Source: Verrucomicrobiota bacterium (GTDB lineage Bacteria > Verrucomicrobiota > Verrucomicrobiia > Limisphaerales > SIBE01). Taken from it: a stretch of DNA of 38,450 nucleotides. The notes beneath the pieces were generated by a model. That model was not told where the DNA came from, did no database searches, and saw only the letters and a program-made list of their open reading frames with translations. Within the stretch, counting starts at the first letter, position 1, and each line of letters starts with the position of its first letter. The stretch covers positions 1 to 38,450 of the forward strand of contig JACQWK010000093.1 of assembly GCA_016209525.1 (NCBI GenBank). The letters run 5' to 3'. A program made the position numbers and the translations under genes. Below, piece by piece: positions 1 to 7,622 of this stretch.

Positions 1-43
1 AAACTGTGGTGGCCGAACTTTTCCGCGGATGGCGAATGTTTCT

Positions 44-264
44 CCCTCTCCCAGCGGGAGAGGGCGGGGGTGAGGGAGAATCGCCGGCAAGTCACAGCGC
101 AACCGATTTCTTCGGAGCGCTCACCCTCACCCTGACCCTCTCCCTCAAGGGAGAGGGAACACATTCCGCGCGCTCGCGGTCCATCACGGAGATGCCTCCC
201 TCTCCCCATCGGATGGGGAGAGCGCGGCCGAAGGTCGGGTGTGGGGTGTGCAGCAACTTCTGAA
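44..264. repeat. Cluster of CCCTCTCCC/GGGAGAGGG palindromic repeats
   Basis: The first 329 bases hold no gene that I can support. Three hairpin-forming units are visible: CCCTCTCCC-agc-GGGAGAGGG near 46-66, CCCTCTCCC-tcaa-GGGAGAGGG near 137-158, and CTCCCCATC-GGATGGGGAG near 203-221. Each is followed or preceded by a GGGTGAGGG-like stretch. The third unit (196-264) is an inverted copy of 3925-3995, between jetB and jetC. Small ORFs here follow the repeat and are not genes. Lying just downstream of jetD, the hairpins could end jet operon transcription, but this is inference. Confidence 0.75.
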
Positions 265-329
265 CGCATTGATAAATCGGCCTGGCCCTGAAGTCTCGAT
301 GAGCCCCATGTAGAGGCTCACGCAGTCGT

Positions 330-1190
330 TCAACTCTGCGTTCGCTCAAGCAAAAGCGCCTCCTGCTCCAAGCCCGCCTGGTTTCGTTCCATCAGTTCGA
401 GCACGTGTCGCACCTCGGGCACTTCTGAACGACGCAGGTTGAAGAGCAGCTCGCGGCTGTTCGGTTTGTCGAGCAAGCTGCGGTTGGAATAACGCTTGAA
501 TAGCGATGGTAGCTCCGGGGGTAAGTGCAGATGAACTCGTGTACCGAGACGCTCCCGCATTCGTGCAAACTCACTCAAGCCGACCGGGTCATAGTCTGGC
601 AAGTGCAGCAGCGTGAAGTCCGGCGCGGTCATGCCGCTCAGCCACTCCAGGAACCGGTTTGAGACGCGTCCGCGTCCGTAAACAGCGAGTGCGATGGGAA
701 GCTTCAGCTTCTCAAGACGGGTAAAGACGGCCGGATTCTCGACCAGCGCGCAGGTGCCGCGCAGTGAATATGGGCTTCGGTCATCCAGCACGAAGGCAAA
801 GAGGCCATGCTCCGTGGTCGCAGCAACTGCATTGACCGGCTGGTCATGGCGGAACAAAGCATCATCCCGCCAAGCACGGAGGCAAACGAACTCCGGCTCG
901 TTTCCCCTGATTGCTTTGGTGTCGCGAAAGCGGGCGACGCTGGCCACGCGGTTGGAGTCGCCTGCGAGAAATCCAGCGTCAGGGTAGCGCTGCGCAAAGA
1001 AGTCGCAAACCGCGTCTCGGTCGCGCACGACGAGGCGGCGGCCTGCACCAGATCGTTCTTCGACAACGACTCCGGAGTCGAGGAGAGGCCGCAGCGCCTT
1101 GAGAAATCCGCCACTGCACGCAGAGCGCGCGAGTGACCCCTGTTCAAACAGGGCCGCGAATTGCGCGCGGATGTTCTCTTCGGCGCTCAT
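330..1190 (-). CDS. jetD: JetD/MksG-like Toprim nuclease subunit of a Wadjet-type system (compact form)
   Basis: Predicted nuclease subunit of a Wadjet (JetABCD/MksBEFG) complex; in characterised systems JetD cleaves circular DNA extruded by the SMC motor. The 286-aa product has a winged-helix-like N-terminal part (about residues 20-60) and a C-terminal DUF2220/Toprim-like domain. Seen there: a candidate metal-binding glutamate in LVENP (E151), a DYDPVG motif (D199, D201, G204), and a family-like tail GLEQEALL (273-280). Known JetD proteins are, from memory, nearer 400 aa, so an N-terminal arm region seems absent. The ATG overlaps the jetC stop as ATGA, implying translational coupling and fixing the start. 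The call rests on the Toprim motifs plus gene order; sequence similarity alone would be weak. Fourth and last gene of the operon. Confidence 0.8.
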   Translation of the reverse strand: MSAEENIRAQFAALFEQGSLARSACSGGFLKALRPLLDSGVVVEERSGAGRRLVVRDRDAVCDFFAQRYPDAGFLAGDSNRVASVARFRDTKAIRGNEPEFVCLRAWRDDALFRHDQPVNAVAATTEHGLFAFVLDDRSPYSLRGTCALVENPAVFTRLEKLKLPIALAVYGRGRVSNRFLEWLSGMTAPDFTLLHLPDYDPVGLSEFARMRERLGTRVHLHLPPELPSLFKRYSNRSLLDKPNSRELLFNLRRSEVPEVRHVLELMERNQAGLEQEALLLERTQS

Positions 1191-3901
1191 GGCTTCAACG
1201 CGGCCTTGACGCCGATTCGGTGACGGCGGCGGAGCACAATGCGGCCTTTGCGAGGCTGGAGAAAGTAGAGCGCGTTCACTTCGCTCACGGACTCGGGCGC
1301 CGCCGTAATGGCGATGAAACCCAGTTTGCGAGCCGTGGAAAGAACGGCGTGCCGATTGGTCGGATCCAGAGAGTGAATCTCGTCGAGGAAGAACGGCACC
1401 TCGCAGAGGAGTGATTTGGTGGAGTCCTCGCGCAGCAGGCTGCGCAGCACGAGCAGATTGAACAGCACTTTGATCGTGATGGTGGTGCCGTGCGATTCGA
1501 CCTGCCGGAAGTCGTGGTAGTGATGCGGCTTGCCATCCTCGCCCGTAACCGTGAAACGCAGCGTGAACAAGTCGGAGTAGCGGAGCAGGGGATTGGCCTC
1601 AAATTTCTGCCGGAAGCCGCCCAGAGCCGCTTCCAGGCTGGAACTGTCATCGAAAAGACCCGGCTGCTCAACGTTGGCCAGCTTCCGCAGGGAACCCACA
1701 AGGTCCGCTTGCTCGACCACCTCCATCCGCAACGCGGCAATATTCGAAACCTGGATACGGCCCAACTCGCGATTCAGGCGGTCAGCGGCGCTTTTGATGT
1801 CGCCAAGCGCTCGGAGCACTTGATCGAAGGTGGCGCGAAGTTGGTGAAGCTGGTGTTCCCAATCGCGCCGCAGAGCGTCTTCTTGCTCCGGCAAAGCCTC
1901 CAATTCTTCTCGAAGCAGCCGGACGGTTTCATTTTCGTCTGCGCCAGCGTAATCGCTTCCCAGCGCGGCTTCGACGGACATGAATGTTTCGCGCACGCTG
2001 TGATCGAGCTTGTCGAGTTGGCCCTGCTGCCGCAGAAAAACGGCAACCGCAGCATCGAAATCGTTGGGAATCGTTTCGTCCGGCGGCAATGGCTTCGCGT
2101 CGTACTCGGGAAAAACACAGGAATTGAAGCGGCCCATGACCGCGTTGAACTGGTTTTCCTCGGCGATGGTGGCTCTTTCCGCTTTGTCTTTCGCGTCCCG
2201 AGTGCCTTCGATTTCCTTCTCCAGTTTTCCGATGCGCGCGGCGACCGAGACGAGCGCTTCTTCAGTTTGTTTCAACTCCGTCGTGAGCCTGGGCAAAGCG
2301 GCCCGGTCCTGTTGAAGCTTTTCCCAGCCGAAGATCGCTTGGCGCAGCCTCGTTTCCTCGGCGCGCAATCGTTGGAGTTCCGCGCCCAGTTTCTCCCGTT
2401 CGTGGATCGCTTGCAGAATTTCCTGCCAGCGCTGGAGCGTGGCTTCGTCTTCGGCCAGACGCTCGCGAACGGCGTCCGGGTTGGCGAGTTCGGCCAGGCT
2501 GTGGTCGCTCGCGGGCAGCGGGAGTTCCACATTGGCGTCGCGGTAAACGTCCTTCTGAATCCTTTGGCCCAAGGCACGAAGCAGGCGCACGAACTCCTCG
2601 CGGCGGATCAACCGGATGCCATCCTCCCCCACCGGCTGTTCCAGCAAGCTGAAATTGAAAAACTTGGCCAGCGGCGCCAACTCATCGTCCGTGAGGTCCC
2701 GACGCAGCACGGTGACCAAAGCGCGGTCGAAGTGAGCAAGCGTGCGCCGCTTCTGTTCAACCACCTCGCGATACACCTTCAGTTTGATCTCGGCTTTGTC
2801 GCGAGTTTCCTTCTCGGCATCGGCGAGTTGGCGCTCGAGGCGGCGAATTTCGGCCTCGACATTCTTCAGCGCCGTGCGCTCCAGGTCTTCCACAAAGTCG
2901 CCGAACGCCTTTTCCTGGACAGCAATCTGGTTGAGTCGGGTGGTCAGGCTTCCCTTGGATTCGGAAAGTGAGCGCTCGTCGGCGCGGCGATCCGCGATTT
3001 CAGCGGTGAGGATTTGGATTCGTTGGGCCGCCGCCTGCGCTTCGGCGCGCAGCGACGCCGCCTTGGCCGTGTGTTCCTGTTCAAACGCCTGCCGCTTTGC
3101 ACGCAAGTCACTCCAGCGATAAAGAAGCTCCCCACGGAGCCCATCTCTGCGTGCGCACAGGTCCACCAGATGCTCCACCTGCCCTTGGTGTTTTTTGAAG
3201 CGAAGCAGCTTGTGTTTGAGCCGAAGGATGCGGTCATAGTCCTCCCCGAACAACTCCCGCACATCCAGCGCATACTTGTCCACCGGGAGTCCGGCGAGCA
3301 TGAGCAGGCGGTCCCGCATCTGGTCCTGCGTGATGGTGCTCAGGCAAAGCAAATTCTTCAGGGTCTCTCGGAATTGCGGATACTTGTCATTGTCGCGCAA
3401 GGCGACCAGGCCGAGGCCCCGCGACTCGCCCTTGGTCGGCAGGAGCAAAAGCTCGCGATGGTCCTGAGCGCTCTTGAGGACGGTGAATTGCCGGGCGCTC
3501 AGGCGGGCCTTGACGTCTTTCGGCTCCCGAACCTGGTTCATTTCATCCAGGAAATCGGCAGGGTCGAACGGCCCTTCGTAGGAGAAGCGTTCCGGCTCGC
3601 CGCCGGCCGCTTTGCTCTGGCCGCGCCAACCGAGGACGCACTGGCCCCGCGCGCCCAGGCACTGAAAGAGGATGTAGCTGTATTGGTTTGGGAAATAGTA
3701 GTCGCGGGTCTGCTCTGGTGTGTAAGAGCCGAAATCCATGTGGCGCCGGTCATCAAGGTAGAGGAACTGCAGCGTGTTGATCAGCGTCGTCTTGCCGGTG
3801 TTGTTCGGACCGACAATTTGGAGTGTGCCGCTCAACTCCACCTCGGCATAGTCGTAACGCCCGGCGCGAATGAGGATGAGCTTCTGCGGGCCGTGGGGCA
3901 T
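1187..3901 (-). CDS. jetC: JetC/MksB-like SMC ATPase
   Basis: SMC-family ATPase, the predicted DNA loop-extrusion motor of the Wadjet complex, acting in the cytoplasm with JetA (kleisin), JetB and JetD. The 904-aa product opens with a short beta region and a Walker A motif GPNNTGKT (31-38). Charged, Leu/Glu/Arg-rich coiled coil runs roughly 225-400 and 475-580, with a hinge-like non-coil segment at about 400-470. A further helical region follows to about 730. The C-terminal ATPase half has SHGTTITIK in the signature position (803-811), Walker B PFFLDE (836-841) and a D-loop SLDPTN (844-849). Its length is closer to short-armed MksB than to the longer JetC proteins I remember. The ATG at 3901 has no clear Shine-Dalgarno. 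A repeat lies directly upstream, and the stop overlaps jetD. Confidence 0.88.
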   Translation of the reverse strand: MPHGPQKLILIRAGRYDYAEVELSGTLQIVGPNNTGKTTLINTLQFLYLDDRRHMDFGSYTPEQTRDYYFPNQYSYILFQCLGARGQCVLGWRGQSKAAGGEPERFSYEGPFDPADFLDEMNQVREPKDVKARLSARQFTVLKSAQDHRELLLLPTKGESRGLGLVALRDNDKYPQFRETLKNLLCLSTITQDQMRDRLLMLAGLPVDKYALDVRELFGEDYDRILRLKHKLLRFKKHQGQVEHLVDLCARRDGLRGELLYRWSDLRAKRQAFEQEHTAKAASLRAEAQAAAQRIQILTAEIADRRADERSLSESKGSLTTRLNQIAVQEKAFGDFVEDLERTALKNVEAEIRRLERQLADAEKETRDKAEIKLKVYREVVEQKRRTLAHFDRALVTVLRRDLTDDELAPLAKFFNFSLLEQPVGEDGIRLIRREEFVRLLRALGQRIQKDVYRDANVELPLPASDHSLAELANPDAVRERLAEDEATLQRWQEILQAIHEREKLGAELQRLRAEETRLRQAIFGWEKLQQDRAALPRLTTELKQTEEALVSVAARIGKLEKEIEGTRDAKDKAERATIAEENQFNAVMGRFNSCVFPEYDAKPLPPDETIPNDFDAAVAVFLRQQGQLDKLDHSVRETFMSVEAALGSDYAGADENETVRLLREELEALPEQEDALRRDWEHQLHQLRATFDQVLRALGDIKSAADRLNRELGRIQVSNIAALRMEVVEQADLVGSLRKLANVEQPGLFDDSSSLEAALGGFRQKFEANPLLRYSDLFTLRFTVTGEDGKPHHYHDFRQVESHGTTITIKVLFNLLVLRSLLREDSTKSLLCEVPFFLDEIHSLDPTNRHAVLSTARKLGFIAITAAPESVSEVNALYFLQPRKGRIVLRRRHRIGVKAALKP

Positions 3902-3924
3902 TCGAATTTACGAATTATTATTGA

Positions 3925-4012
3925 GTTCAGAAGTTGTTGCACACCCCTCACCCGGCCTTCGGCCACCCTCTCCCCATCCGATGGGGAGAGGGACGGGGTG
4001 AGGGGCATTCTT
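3925..4012. repeat. Palindromic repeat inserted between jetB and jetC
   Basis: This element fills most of the 135-nt gap between jetB and jetC. It has a CTCCCCATC/GATGGGGAG hairpin flanked by CCCCTCACCC and GGGTGAGGGG, so the outer parts also pair. Its left 70 nt (from TTCAGAAGTTG) are an inverted copy of 196-264 beyond jetD, so the jetC-jetD pair is bracketed by opposite-facing copies. The hairpin could attenuate or process the operon transcript. No protein is encoded here. Confidence 0.8.
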
Positions 4013-4036
4013 CATGTCGATTAATGCATGAACCGA

Positions 4037-4618
4037 TTAATACGAATCTGGTTTTGCCGCGTCCGGGCCGTCCGCTGACAGGGCAGGCTTGCCTTCCGAG
4101 GGCAACCGCGCCGTCCGCGCCAGCTCTAGGCACTTGTCGAATACGCGGTGAAATGGGCGCAGGAAGCGGAACTCTTCTTCGCCGACAAATTTGACCCAGC
4201 CGAGACGTTCCATGTTCTTGAGAATTTGGCGCAGCCCGGCGGCGTCTTCGACCTCCACCTGCCGGAGCAATCCGGCGTAACGGTCGAGCGTAAAATGGGG
4301 CAGCTTCGAGACGAGGAAATGCTGGCCCAGCAAAAACTCCTCAATCGGCCGCCCTTGATTGGCCGCATGATCAACGAGGATGAACGAGAACACGGCGATG
4401 CGCGGGAGCGCCTCCGGCACGTTCTCGGCCGCGTCCGGCTCGAAATAAAAGAATTCGCGCGGATGCCGGACGAGCGTGAGGCCGAGCCGCGCGAAATACG
4501 CCGCGTAGGCTTCGAAGTCCGCGGCAACCGCGGAGAAGGCCGGCTCGTCTTCCGGCGAAAGATGGTAGCCGCGCCGGAGCCGATCGAAGATTTCCTGAAG
4601 CTGGGGCAATTCACTCAT
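4037..4618 (-). CDS. jetB: JetB/MksE-like subunit (DUF4194 type)
   Basis: Predicted small accessory (KITE/MukE-like) subunit that binds the kleisin JetA and supports the SMC JetC. The 193-aa product is mostly helical with winged-helix character. Visible segments are a helical N-terminus, a YFARLGL...FFYFEP stretch (about 37-60), a central helix with VFSFILVDHA, and a C-terminal winged-helix-like part ending in ILKNMERLGWVKFVGEEEFRFLRPFHRVF. Residues after about 170 (Pro/Ala/Asp-rich) look disordered. The ATG overlaps the jetA stop (ATGA), which fixes the start. No single catalytic motif identifies this family; the call depends on size, fold pattern and position between JetA and JetC. Confidence 0.78.
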   Translation of the reverse strand: MSELPQLQEIFDRLRRGYHLSPEDEPAFSAVAADFEAYAAYFARLGLTLVRHPREFFYFEPDAAENVPEALPRIAVFSFILVDHAANQGRPIEEFLLGQHFLVSKLPHFTLDRYAGLLRQVEVEDAAGLRQILKNMERLGWVKFVGEEEFRFLRPFHRVFDKCLELARTARLPSEGKPALSADGPDAAKPDSY

Positions 4619-5838
4619 GCGCGCGCGAGTCGGACAGGAGGCGCCTCCAAGACGCCGTTGGCGGTGCGGTACTCCTGCGGCTCATCCTCGGTGAAGGTGG
4701 CTTCGAACGCCGGGTCGAACACCAGCCGCGAGAAGCCCGCCAGCGTGTCGGCTGTGTCCCTCTTCGGAGAGGGTTGCACGAGCCAATCCAGCAAGTCGGT
4801 CAGCGGAAGGCTGGCGCGCGCTTCACTTGGGAGAGCGTCCAGCCAGAGCCGGCGAAGATAATCTGCCGGCGCGGCCTCTTCAGCGGAGAGCGCGAGCACG
4901 GGAGCAGGCTCGGGCCGGTGTTCCGCAACGTTCCTCAGGGTCCTTTCAATGGCGGCGTCGCCCGGGACGTTTTGCCAGCGCAATGAGCAAACGGTGGCGG
5001 CGTGAACTTCGGCCCAACCCGCAGAACCTTCGCGCTGCAATTGTTCCAATGCGAGCGCAGCGCCCTCCGCGATGAACGAGGATCGCCGCAACGATTCATA
5101 CAGGGGCTGAAGCTCGCGGCGGCATTGTTGAAACACCCGCAGCGCGTGCCGCTGGACGAGGCGTAATTGGCGGAAGCTGCGCTCCAGCGCGGGCAGGTCG
5201 TTGAACAAGCCATGGTCCCGCGCCCGATGCAAGAGCCGTTCCGTTTCGTCAAACGTTGCCCGGAGCGGGCCATCCGGCCGCACAATGTCCACCATCGGAT
5301 CCACGTAACGCTCCATCCAATGAACGATTCGCCGAAATTTCTCGCGCACCGGAACCGTCCGGCGCTCGGTCTTGTAACGCGAGACCTCGGCCAAAATGCA
5401 CCGATGCGTCTCATCGAGGTCGGTTTGAACGCGCCGAAGCGTCCGCTGAATCTCATCCATCGCCAGGCGGAGCAGGCCGAGGTCGTCCGTTTCAATGGCC
5501 CGAGCCAGTTGCTTGCCGGTGACGGTGAGCGACTCAATGTAGCCTCGGACGATTTCCGGAGTAGCGGCCTGAGCCTCGTCGTAGAGGTAAGCCAACAACC
5601 GTGCCACTGGCTCGGCAAGATAGTTAAAGTCGCTGGCTGGCTCGATCGGGATCAGGATTTGCAGTTCTTTGAGCCGCCGCCAGGTCGTCTCCGGGAGCTC
5701 GTCACCCGGTTCGAGATTCGCGCGGATCACGCGGCGCGCATCCGCTTCGGAAATTTCGTCTCCGGATTCGGCCAACTGCCGCAGCAGCGGCACGTGCCCG
5801 GAGCAGAATTTGAAAAACGATTGCGGATTGACCTTCAT
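4615..5838 (-). CDS. jetA: JetA/MksF-like kleisin subunit
   Basis: Predicted kleisin of the Wadjet complex, bridging the two ATPase heads of JetC and recruiting JetB. The 407-aa product begins with a helical/winged-helix region (FFKFCSGHVPLLRQL, then LEPGDELPETTWRRLKELQIL, about 8-65). A long helical, charged middle follows (about 85-275), including IQRTLRRVQTDLDETHRCIL and a VREKFRRIVHWMERYVDPM segment. A C-terminal domain closes the protein and ends near the jetB overlap. It is first in the operon, so the promoter should lie in 5839-5990, but I see no convincing -35/-10 pair. No strong Shine-Dalgarno precedes ATG 5838. Identification relies on operon architecture plus overall helical design, not on a diagnostic motif. 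Confidence 0.78.
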   Translation of the reverse strand: MKVNPQSFFKFCSGHVPLLRQLAESGDEISEADARRVIRANLEPGDELPETTWRRLKELQILIPIEPASDFNYLAEPVARLLAYLYDEAQAATPEIVRGYIESLTVTGKQLARAIETDDLGLLRLAMDEIQRTLRRVQTDLDETHRCILAEVSRYKTERRTVPVREKFRRIVHWMERYVDPMVDIVRPDGPLRATFDETERLLHRARDHGLFNDLPALERSFRQLRLVQRHALRVFQQCRRELQPLYESLRRSSFIAEGAALALEQLQREGSAGWAEVHAATVCSLRWQNVPGDAAIERTLRNVAEHRPEPAPVLALSAEEAAPADYLRRLWLDALPSEARASLPLTDLLDWLVQPSPKRDTADTLAGFSRLVFDPAFEATFTEDEPQEYRTANGVLEAPPVRLARA

Positions 5839-5991
5839 TTTCGTTCAAGCCTGCGAAAGCATATCGGGACGGCCAAGCCGATGTCATGGCTTTTGTTCTG
5901 CCTCCGGGGCCTCAGTGTTGCCCGGCGTCGCGCAGATTGTCGGTCTATCAATATCGCCTGGAATAGTCGCGGAGTGCGCCAATTTTTGGGT

Positions 5992-6061
5992 GGGGCGAGA
6001 CTCCAGTCGAGCCCTGACTTCATTGCCGGCAAGGATTCCAGGGCTCGACGGAGTCTCGCCC
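5992..6061. repeat. Inverted repeat, GGGCGAGACTCC...GGAGTCTCGCCC
   Basis: The left arm (from 5992) reads GGGCGAGACTCCAGTCGAGCCCTG. The right arm (6039-6061) is its reverse complement apart from a one-base indel. The loop is about 22 nt. It lies in the 637-nt non-coding gap between jetA and the nucleotidyltransferase pair. It is one of the dispersed palindrome families in this genome. Confidence 0.8.
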
Positions 6062-6159
6062 TACCGGATTTGGTCGCGGCTTCGCCGCGCTGCGCCGTAT
6101 GGCCGAGTTGCACTCGGCTGCAGCTTCGATACAGAGGGGGTGCTAGACAAACCGAGGCG

Positions 6160-6208
6160 TCCGCAGAATGCAATTCTGCGATACGGCAGATTGAAAATCT
6201 ACGCTACT
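6160..6208. repeat. Family A repeat (GCAGATTGAAAATCTACGCTAC type), partial copy
   Basis: A short copy of the repeat seen more fully at 10126-10236, 27133-27270 and 32577-32630. It consists of a CGCAGAATGCAATTCTGCG palindrome, then GATACGGCAG and ATTGAAAAT, ending in CTACGCTAC. In other copies the same modules carry different central bases while the GATACGGC and GCGCTACG parts are kept. Confidence 0.75.
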
Positions 6209-6330
6209 GAAGTGGAGAGCCACTCTTGGGCAAGACAGAGGGAGTACAGCCTCGTTTATCGGTGACGAAAGACTTCTCGGCTCGCTCGCTCGTGAACGGG
6301 AGGAGCCTCGGTTGAGATTCGCTTGCATTT

Positions 6331-6453
6331 GTTGACGATACCGTTGGATGTACGACAGGTCGGCGTTTGTAGTCCCGGCTTTAGCCGGTTCGGGCCGCCT
6401 AAAGGCGGGACTACAAACCTTCCGCATGTAGTCCATCCCACGGTCTCCTCTGT
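6331..6453. repeat. Family B repeat, about 120 bp, with TAGTCCCGGCTTTAGCC/GGCTAAAGCC-type hairpin
   Basis: An element of about 120 bp with a central palindrome (GTTTGTAGTCCCG... to ...CGGGACTACAAAC) containing the arms GGCTTTAGCCGG and CCGCCTAAAGGC. The flanking non-palindromic sequence is also conserved: a reverse-orientation copy at 32935-33047 matches throughout, including CAGAGGAGACCGTGGGATGG at one end and CCAACGGT at the other, with few mismatches by eye. The conserved flanks make it more like a small non-autonomous element than a bare hairpin. Confidence 0.85.
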
Positions 6454-6475
6454 ATTTGCCGCTGTATAGTCTGTC

Positions 6476-7045
6476 TCACGTTTTGGGTCCGATGGATCGA
6501 GCTATTTCGAGCACCCTGGGCTGGGCGGCACGAAAGGCGTCGTGCAACTCCGGTATCTCGGGCAGCCGGGCGCGGCCAAAAGCGGCCTGCAAGTCGGCTT
6601 CTGTCAATGGTTCCTGCTTTAAGAGAAACTCAATGTCAGTTCTGTCCTCAGGATCCGCGCCCCGCATCATCTTCGTGAGCACAAAATCAATGGTCGCCGG
6701 GCGCAAAAGCTTCAAGTGAACAAAGCGAGTTGATAGGAGGACACGGCGGCCCAGCCAATCCGGCGATAGGAACACATCCGCCTCGGTAAACAAGTGGGTC
6801 AGGTATAGCCCGCGTCCGGCTAGTTCGGCGTTTGCGGCGTCGCGGGCGTTCCAAAACTGTTCGTCTCCTTGCAGCGCTTCCAACTGACAGAGGGGAATAA
6901 TGGCGTCCACGTCCTTGGTTGTATCGTGTTGCGGGAGGTGTGGCGAGAAACCCAACGCCAATGCTGCGCGCCCATAGAGTGTCAGTTCGACGGGATGGTC
7001 GAGATGCCTGTCGAAGGTTTGGAGGATGATCAGGGGGTTACTCAT
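6476..7045 (-). CDS. DUF6036 / AbiEii-like nucleotidyltransferase
   Basis: A 189-aa protein with the hallmarks of a minimal nucleotidyltransferase fold: a helix-turn LYGRAALALGF (about 23-33) followed by TTKDVDAIIP (about 42-51). The two aspartates D45 and D47 match the DxD metal pair of such enzymes. A later helix reads LLRPATIDFVLTKMMRGADPEDRTDIEFLL, typical of DUF6036/AbiEii-type families. Known relatives often act as toxin-side nucleotidyltransferases in toxin-antitoxin pairs, but others have unknown roles, so no substrate is assigned. Its ATG overlaps the end of the preceding gene by 8 nt, so the two are translated as a pair. Close upstream of the jet operon in transcription order, but separated from it by about 640 nt of repeats. 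Confidence 0.7.
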   Translation of the reverse strand: MSNPLIILQTFDRHLDHPVELTLYGRAALALGFSPHLPQHDTTKDVDAIIPLCQLEALQGDEQFWNARDAANAELAGRGLYLTHLFTEADVFLSPDWLGRRVLLSTRFVHLKLLRPATIDFVLTKMMRGADPEDRTDIEFLLKQEPLTEADLQAAFGRARLPEIPELHDAFRAAQPRVLEIARSIGPKT

Positions 7046-7589
7046 CGCGCTGGAGCCACGCGGGGGGGGCGTAACCGTTTCGCGTCAATCCTTGGAGCAC
7101 GGCAAATCGAGTCCAGTGCGGCAGCGCGTCAGTACGCACTCGTCGGCGTGGATGAAGCAGACGGCGGAGTGAAGCCCACGGCTCCAAGGCGATGTCCACC
7201 CGTTCGGCCGCAGCCGCGATATGCAGAAGGACCGGCTCGACGTGCTCCATCTCTGCGAGCCGAGCCAGCCACACGGGATCCACGCGGTGGGACGAGAGCA
7301 GTTGGGCCGCGGCGCGAATCAACCAAGGGTTATCTGGCATCTGGCCAAGGCAGAGAGCCACGCCGATTTCCTCGTCGCTTATCTCCAGACGGTCCGGCGG
7401 AAGCGCGGGGCCGAAGTCACGCTGGTAGTGGCTTGCGCCGCGCTCGACGGCAACCTTGAGGAGCCATTCGGGCAGCCGCTCGCCGGCGCCGCTCAATCGC
7501 GCCAGCCGGATGGCCAAACCGGAGACATGCGGTGTATCTCCGAGCTTGTGGGCGAGCGTCGGGGTGGACGGTTGCTCGTTCAGTTCCAT
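7038..7589 (-). CDS. Unknown helical protein, partner of the nucleotidyltransferase
   Basis: I do not recognise the family. The 183-aa product is soluble and apparently all-helical, with no signal peptide or membrane segment. Notable stretches are LPEWLLKVAVERGA (39-52), EEIGVALCLGQMPDNPWLIRAAAQLL, and a C-terminal LPHWTRFAVLQGLTRNGYAPP. It is first of a two-gene unit whose second gene is a nucleotidyltransferase overlapping by 8 nt, the arrangement expected of an antitoxin-toxin or sensor-effector pair; that role is inferred from context only. ATG 7589 has only a distant purine-rich stretch (AAGGAAGG) upstream. purB, the upstream neighbour, ends 33 nt away on the same strand, so read-through from purB is possible. 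Confidence 0.6.
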   Translation of the reverse strand: MELNEQPSTPTLAHKLGDTPHVSGLAIRLARLSGAGERLPEWLLKVAVERGASHYQRDFGPALPPDRLEISDEEIGVALCLGQMPDNPWLIRAAAQLLSSHRVDPVWLARLAEMEHVEPVLLHIAAAAERVDIALEPWASLRRLLHPRRRVRTDALPHWTRFAVLQGLTRNGYAPPAWLQRDE

Positions 7590-7622
7590 GGCATCAACAT
7601 GCCACCTTCCTTGCGTCGGCGG

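Noticed and set aside
44..264. Possible CRISPR array from repeated CCCTCTCCC units
   Set aside because: The units are few, unequal and unevenly spaced, with no spacers of constant length and no cas gene nearby.
1490..2971. 493-codon plus-strand ORF antisense to jetC
   Set aside because: It lies wholly inside jetC on the opposite strand, has no recognisable motif, and long antisense frames are common in GC-rich coding DNA.
3014..4024. 336-codon plus-strand ORF antisense to the start of jetC
   Set aside because: Opposite a gene with Walker A and SMC features, and its end runs through the repeat at 3925-4012.
5167..6210. 347-codon plus-strand ORF over jetA and the adjacent repeats
   Set aside because: Half is antisense to jetA and the rest reads repeat sequence; no family pattern.
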